Source: CAVPCZ01 sp963779225
GTDB lineage: Bacteria; Bacteroidota; Ignavibacteria; UBA10030; UBA6906
DNA: 64,000 nucleotides
Reading direction: 5' to 3'
Assembly: GCA_963779225.1 (NCBI GenBank)
Contig: CAVZWW010000002.1
Span: 124,001 to 188,000 of the forward strand
Shown: piece after piece, positions 62,005 through 64,000 of the stretch
Position numbering within the stretch: position 1 is the stretch's first letter
Layout of the letters: every line of letters starts with the position of its first letter
The notes under the pieces: model-generated
Told to the model about the DNA's origin: nothing
The model's database searches: none
Seen by the model: the letters and a program-made list of their open reading frames with translations, nothing else
Made by a program: the position numbers and the translations under genes

Positions 62005-64000
62005 ATGCGACAGATCTCCCTGCTCCTTGCGTTCTCCCTTTGCTTCCTCCTTCCCTCCTGCTCTCCCGAACCGGATCATGTCCGGACAAAAAAGGTCTCC
62101 AGAGAATTCCATGAACAGGGGCACACGCGGGTGGACGACTACTCCTGGCTGAACAATCCGAAGGACACCGCAGTGATCGCGCACCTTCAGAAAGAGAACG
62201 CCTACGTAGAAGCGATGATGCAACACACGGAAGATCTCCAGAAGAGGATCTACGACGAGCTGGTTGCACGTATCGACCAGAAATATGTCTCGTTGCCGCG
62301 AAAACAGAACGGGTACTGGTACTACACCCGCTATGACGAAGGACAACAGTACCCCCTCTACTGCAGAAAACAGGGGTCAACCGAAGCGCGTGAACAGGTT
62401 TTTCTCGACCTCCCGGTATTGGCCCGGGGACATCAGATCTATGTGCTGCGCGGATATGACGTCAGCCGGGACAACAGGTGGCTCGCGTATGGCATCGACA
62501 CCACCGGTGACAGACGCTGCGTGCTCTATTTCAAAGATCTGCAGTCTTCCCGGGTATCCCCGGAGATCATCGCCAACACCAGTGGCGACTATGCCTGGGC
62601 AATGGATGGCAAAACAGTCTATTATGTTGTGAACGACCACACCGTCCGCGCCTACAGGGTCAAACGCCACACGCTGGGGAGCGACCCCGCCACTGACCGG
62701 GAGGTCTTTGCCGAACGGGACAGCACCTTCGAGGTTGGACTCTCCACCACGCGGGACAACAGGTATATCTTCATCACCTCCGGCAGCACGCTCACCAGCG
62801 AATGCAGATATATCGATGCCCTCCGCCCCGGAAGCACCCCCGTAGTCATTCAGCCCCGGCGGAAAAATCTCCTGTATACACTCGAGGACTATGAGGGCAA
62901 GTCGTTCTTCATTCAGACGAATAGCAGCGCCAAGAACTTCAAGCTCGTCCGCACCCCCATCCTTGCACCGGGCATGAAGAACTGGGTCGACCTCATCCCG
63001 CATCGTACGGATGCGCTGCTGGAATACGCAATGGTGTTCACACGGTACATCGTGGCCCAGCAATACATCCAGGGTCTACCCCAGATTCTCATCATCAATC
63101 GTTCCACACATCAGCAGCACTATGTGGATTTCGGCGAGGAAGCGTACGTCGCCAGGATGTCCACGGCCACCGATGCATATGATCTGGACAGCATCCGCTT
63201 TTCATACAGCTCACTCACCACACCGCGCTCCGACTTCAGGTACGGTCTGATATCGCGAAAGAAGACCTTGCTGAAGCAGGAGAAGATCGGGGGAGGGTAC
63301 GACCCCGCGCTGTACGAAACGAAACGTCTGTGGGCAACGGCGCCGGATAGCGTGAAAATTCCCATCAGCATGGTCTACAGAAAATCCCTTCTCAAAAAGG
63401 ACGGCTCAAACCCCGCACTGTTGTATGCCTACGGGTCGTACGGGATCAGCACAAACCCTTCGTTCAACAGCCCGGTCATCAGCCTGCTGGACCGCGGGTT
63501 CGTGTTCGCGATCGGACATATCCGTGGCGGACAGGAGATGGGGCGTCGCTGGTACGAGGATGGAAAGTTGTTGAAGAAGAAGAACACGTTCACCGATTTC
63601 ATTGCCTGCGCGGAATATCTTGTCCGGGAACAGTATACCGCACCGGAGAAACTCTTCATCAACGGCGGGAGCGCCGGCGGGATGCTCATGGGCGCCGTGA
63701 CCAATATGCGCCCTGACCTTTTCCGCGGCGTGCTGGCCGAAGTTCCGTGGATGGACGTCATCACCGACAGCTTCAACACGGACCTGCCACTTACCACGCT
63801 GGAATGGGATGAATGGGGCGATCCGCACGACAAGGAGCAGTACGAGTACCTGCTGAGCTGGTCACCGTATGACAACGTACGAAAAGCGCGCTACCCTGCC
63901 ATTTTCGCAACCGGTGGTCTGAATGACACGCAGGTCCCCTTCTTCTCTCCGGCCAAATGGGTTGCCAAGGTGCGCGAAAATAACGCCGGTGCCAACCCCG
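62005..64000 (+). CDS. S9 prolyl oligopeptidase-family lipoprotein (oligopeptidase B type; 3' end cut)
   Basis: 665 codons from ATG 62005 to the window end; family size is 680-720. Lipobox LPSC19, so exported and acylated. The N-terminal part (from REFHEQGHTRVDDYSWLNNP) and the seven-bladed propeller (ending near AYDLDSIRFSYSSLTTPRSD) precede the catalytic domain: GIYxAYGSYG-like ALLYAYGSYGISTN, HIRGGQEMGRRWYEDGKLLK, nucleophile S556 in NGGSAGGMLMGA and D641 in GLNDTQVPF. The catalytic His lies beyond the edge. It cuts short peptides after basic or prolyl residues. As a lipoprotein it works on peptides outside the cytoplasm, fitting the TonB/PorV/peptidase set nearby. Confidence 0.93.
   Translation, partial: MRQISLLLAFSLCFLLPSCSPEPDHVRTKKVSREFHEQGHTRVDDYSWLNNPKDTAVIAHLQKENAYVEAMMQHTEDLQKRIYDELVARIDQKYVSLPRKQNGYWYYTRYDEGQQYPLYCRKQGSTEAREQVFLDLPVLARGHQIYVLRGYDVSRDNRWLAYGIDTTGDRRCVLYFKDLQSSRVSPEIIANTSGDYAWAMDGKTVYYVVNDHTVRAYRVKRHTLGSDPATDREVFAERDSTFEVGLSTTRDNRYIFITSGSTLTSECRYIDALRPGSTPVVIQPRRKNLLYTLEDYEGKSFFIQTNSSAKNFKLVRTPILAPGMKNWVDLIPHRTDALLEYAMVFTRYIVAQQYIQGLPQILIINRSTHQQHYVDFGEEAYVARMSTATDAYDLDSIRFSYSSLTTPRSDFRYGLISRKKTLLKQEKIGGGYDPALYETKRLWATAPDSVKIPISMVYRKSLLKKDGSNPALLYAYGSYGISTNPSFNSPVISLLDRGFVFAIGHIRGGQEMGRRWYEDGKLLKKKNTFTDFIACAEYLVREQYTAPEKLFINGGSAGGMLMGAVTNMRPDLFRGVLAEVPWMDVITDSFNTDLPLTTLEWDEWGDPHDKEQYEYLLSWSPYDNVRKARYPAIFATGGLNDTQVPFFSPAKWVAKVRENNAGANP

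Noticed and set aside
1..64000. CRISPR arrays, tRNA or rRNA genes, IS elements, prophage
   Set aside because: Looked for and not seen. The only tandem repeats are the 27-bp coding repeat and the 25-bp upstream units, neither with spacer structure.

Overview
The window looks like a chromosomal piece of a free-living, Gram-negative member of the Bacteroidota/Ignavibacteria (FCB) lineage. This is inference. Four secreted proteins end in type IX secretion (T9SS) style C-terminal domains, three with the NYPNPFNPST signature common in Ignavibacteria and relatives. A PorV-like porin, a large TonB-dependent receptor and a Ser/Thr kinase-TolB-TPR protein are also present. The promoters I can see are of the ordinary TTGACA/TTGACT-N17-TAnnnT kind rather than the Bacteroidia-type consensus. 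I see no rRNA, tRNA, CRISPR array, insertion sequence or prophage.

Layout. Bases 1-5731 (minus) hold a tripartite RND efflux operon: a frameshifted TolC-like gene, a lipoprotein adaptor and a permease cut by the window edge. Bases 6068-8377 (minus) hold a small regulator-led operon: XRE repressor, two membrane proteins, class D beta-lactamase. An S41 (IRBP-like) peptidase pseudogene (8793-10090) and an ORF6N protein follow, then cytochrome bd oxidase cydAB (minus). Bases 13575-23409 (plus) form a sugar-use operon: URO-D-like enzyme, two ABC permeases, a substrate-binding protein with a C-terminal membrane segment, a GH106-like glycosidase carrying a collagen-like Gly-X-Y insert, and a GH78 alpha-L-rhamnosidase. 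A second URO-D-like gene faces it. No ABC ATPase is encoded here.

Bases 24905-27169 (minus) hold an outer-membrane barrel, LemA and an HtpX-type protease. The kinase-TolB-TPR gene (27680-30664) faces a frameshifted GH38-type mannosidase (30881-34220). A GT-C type membrane glycosyltransferase with C-terminal TPRs and a three-gene minor-pilin-like operon (36862-39307) follow. Bases 39653-45427 (minus) hold a transglutaminase-like protein, an LPP20-like protein and two T9SS cargo proteins.

Bases 45557-64000 look like a peptide/amino-acid acquisition region. Reading from its promoter-distal end: NhaC antiporter, DASS (SLC13) symporter, second NhaC, M14 and M20 peptidases, PorV-like porin, large secreted protein, TonB receptor and a lamin-tail T9SS protein, all on minus. 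Divergent from these are an RpiR-type regulator and an S9 oligopeptidase (cut by the window end). A strong promoter overlapped by a perfect 18-bp palindrome lies between the two transcription directions. The TonB gene is preceded by three 25-bp operator-like repeats. I infer that peptides are captured at the outer membrane, cut by surface and periplasmic peptidases, and their products moved with sodium-coupled carriers. That link is contextual and not proved by sequence.

Several genes carry apparent frameshifts (TolC, GH38, the start of the GH106-like gene, a remnant near 39.5 kb), so sequence error and real decay should both be considered.
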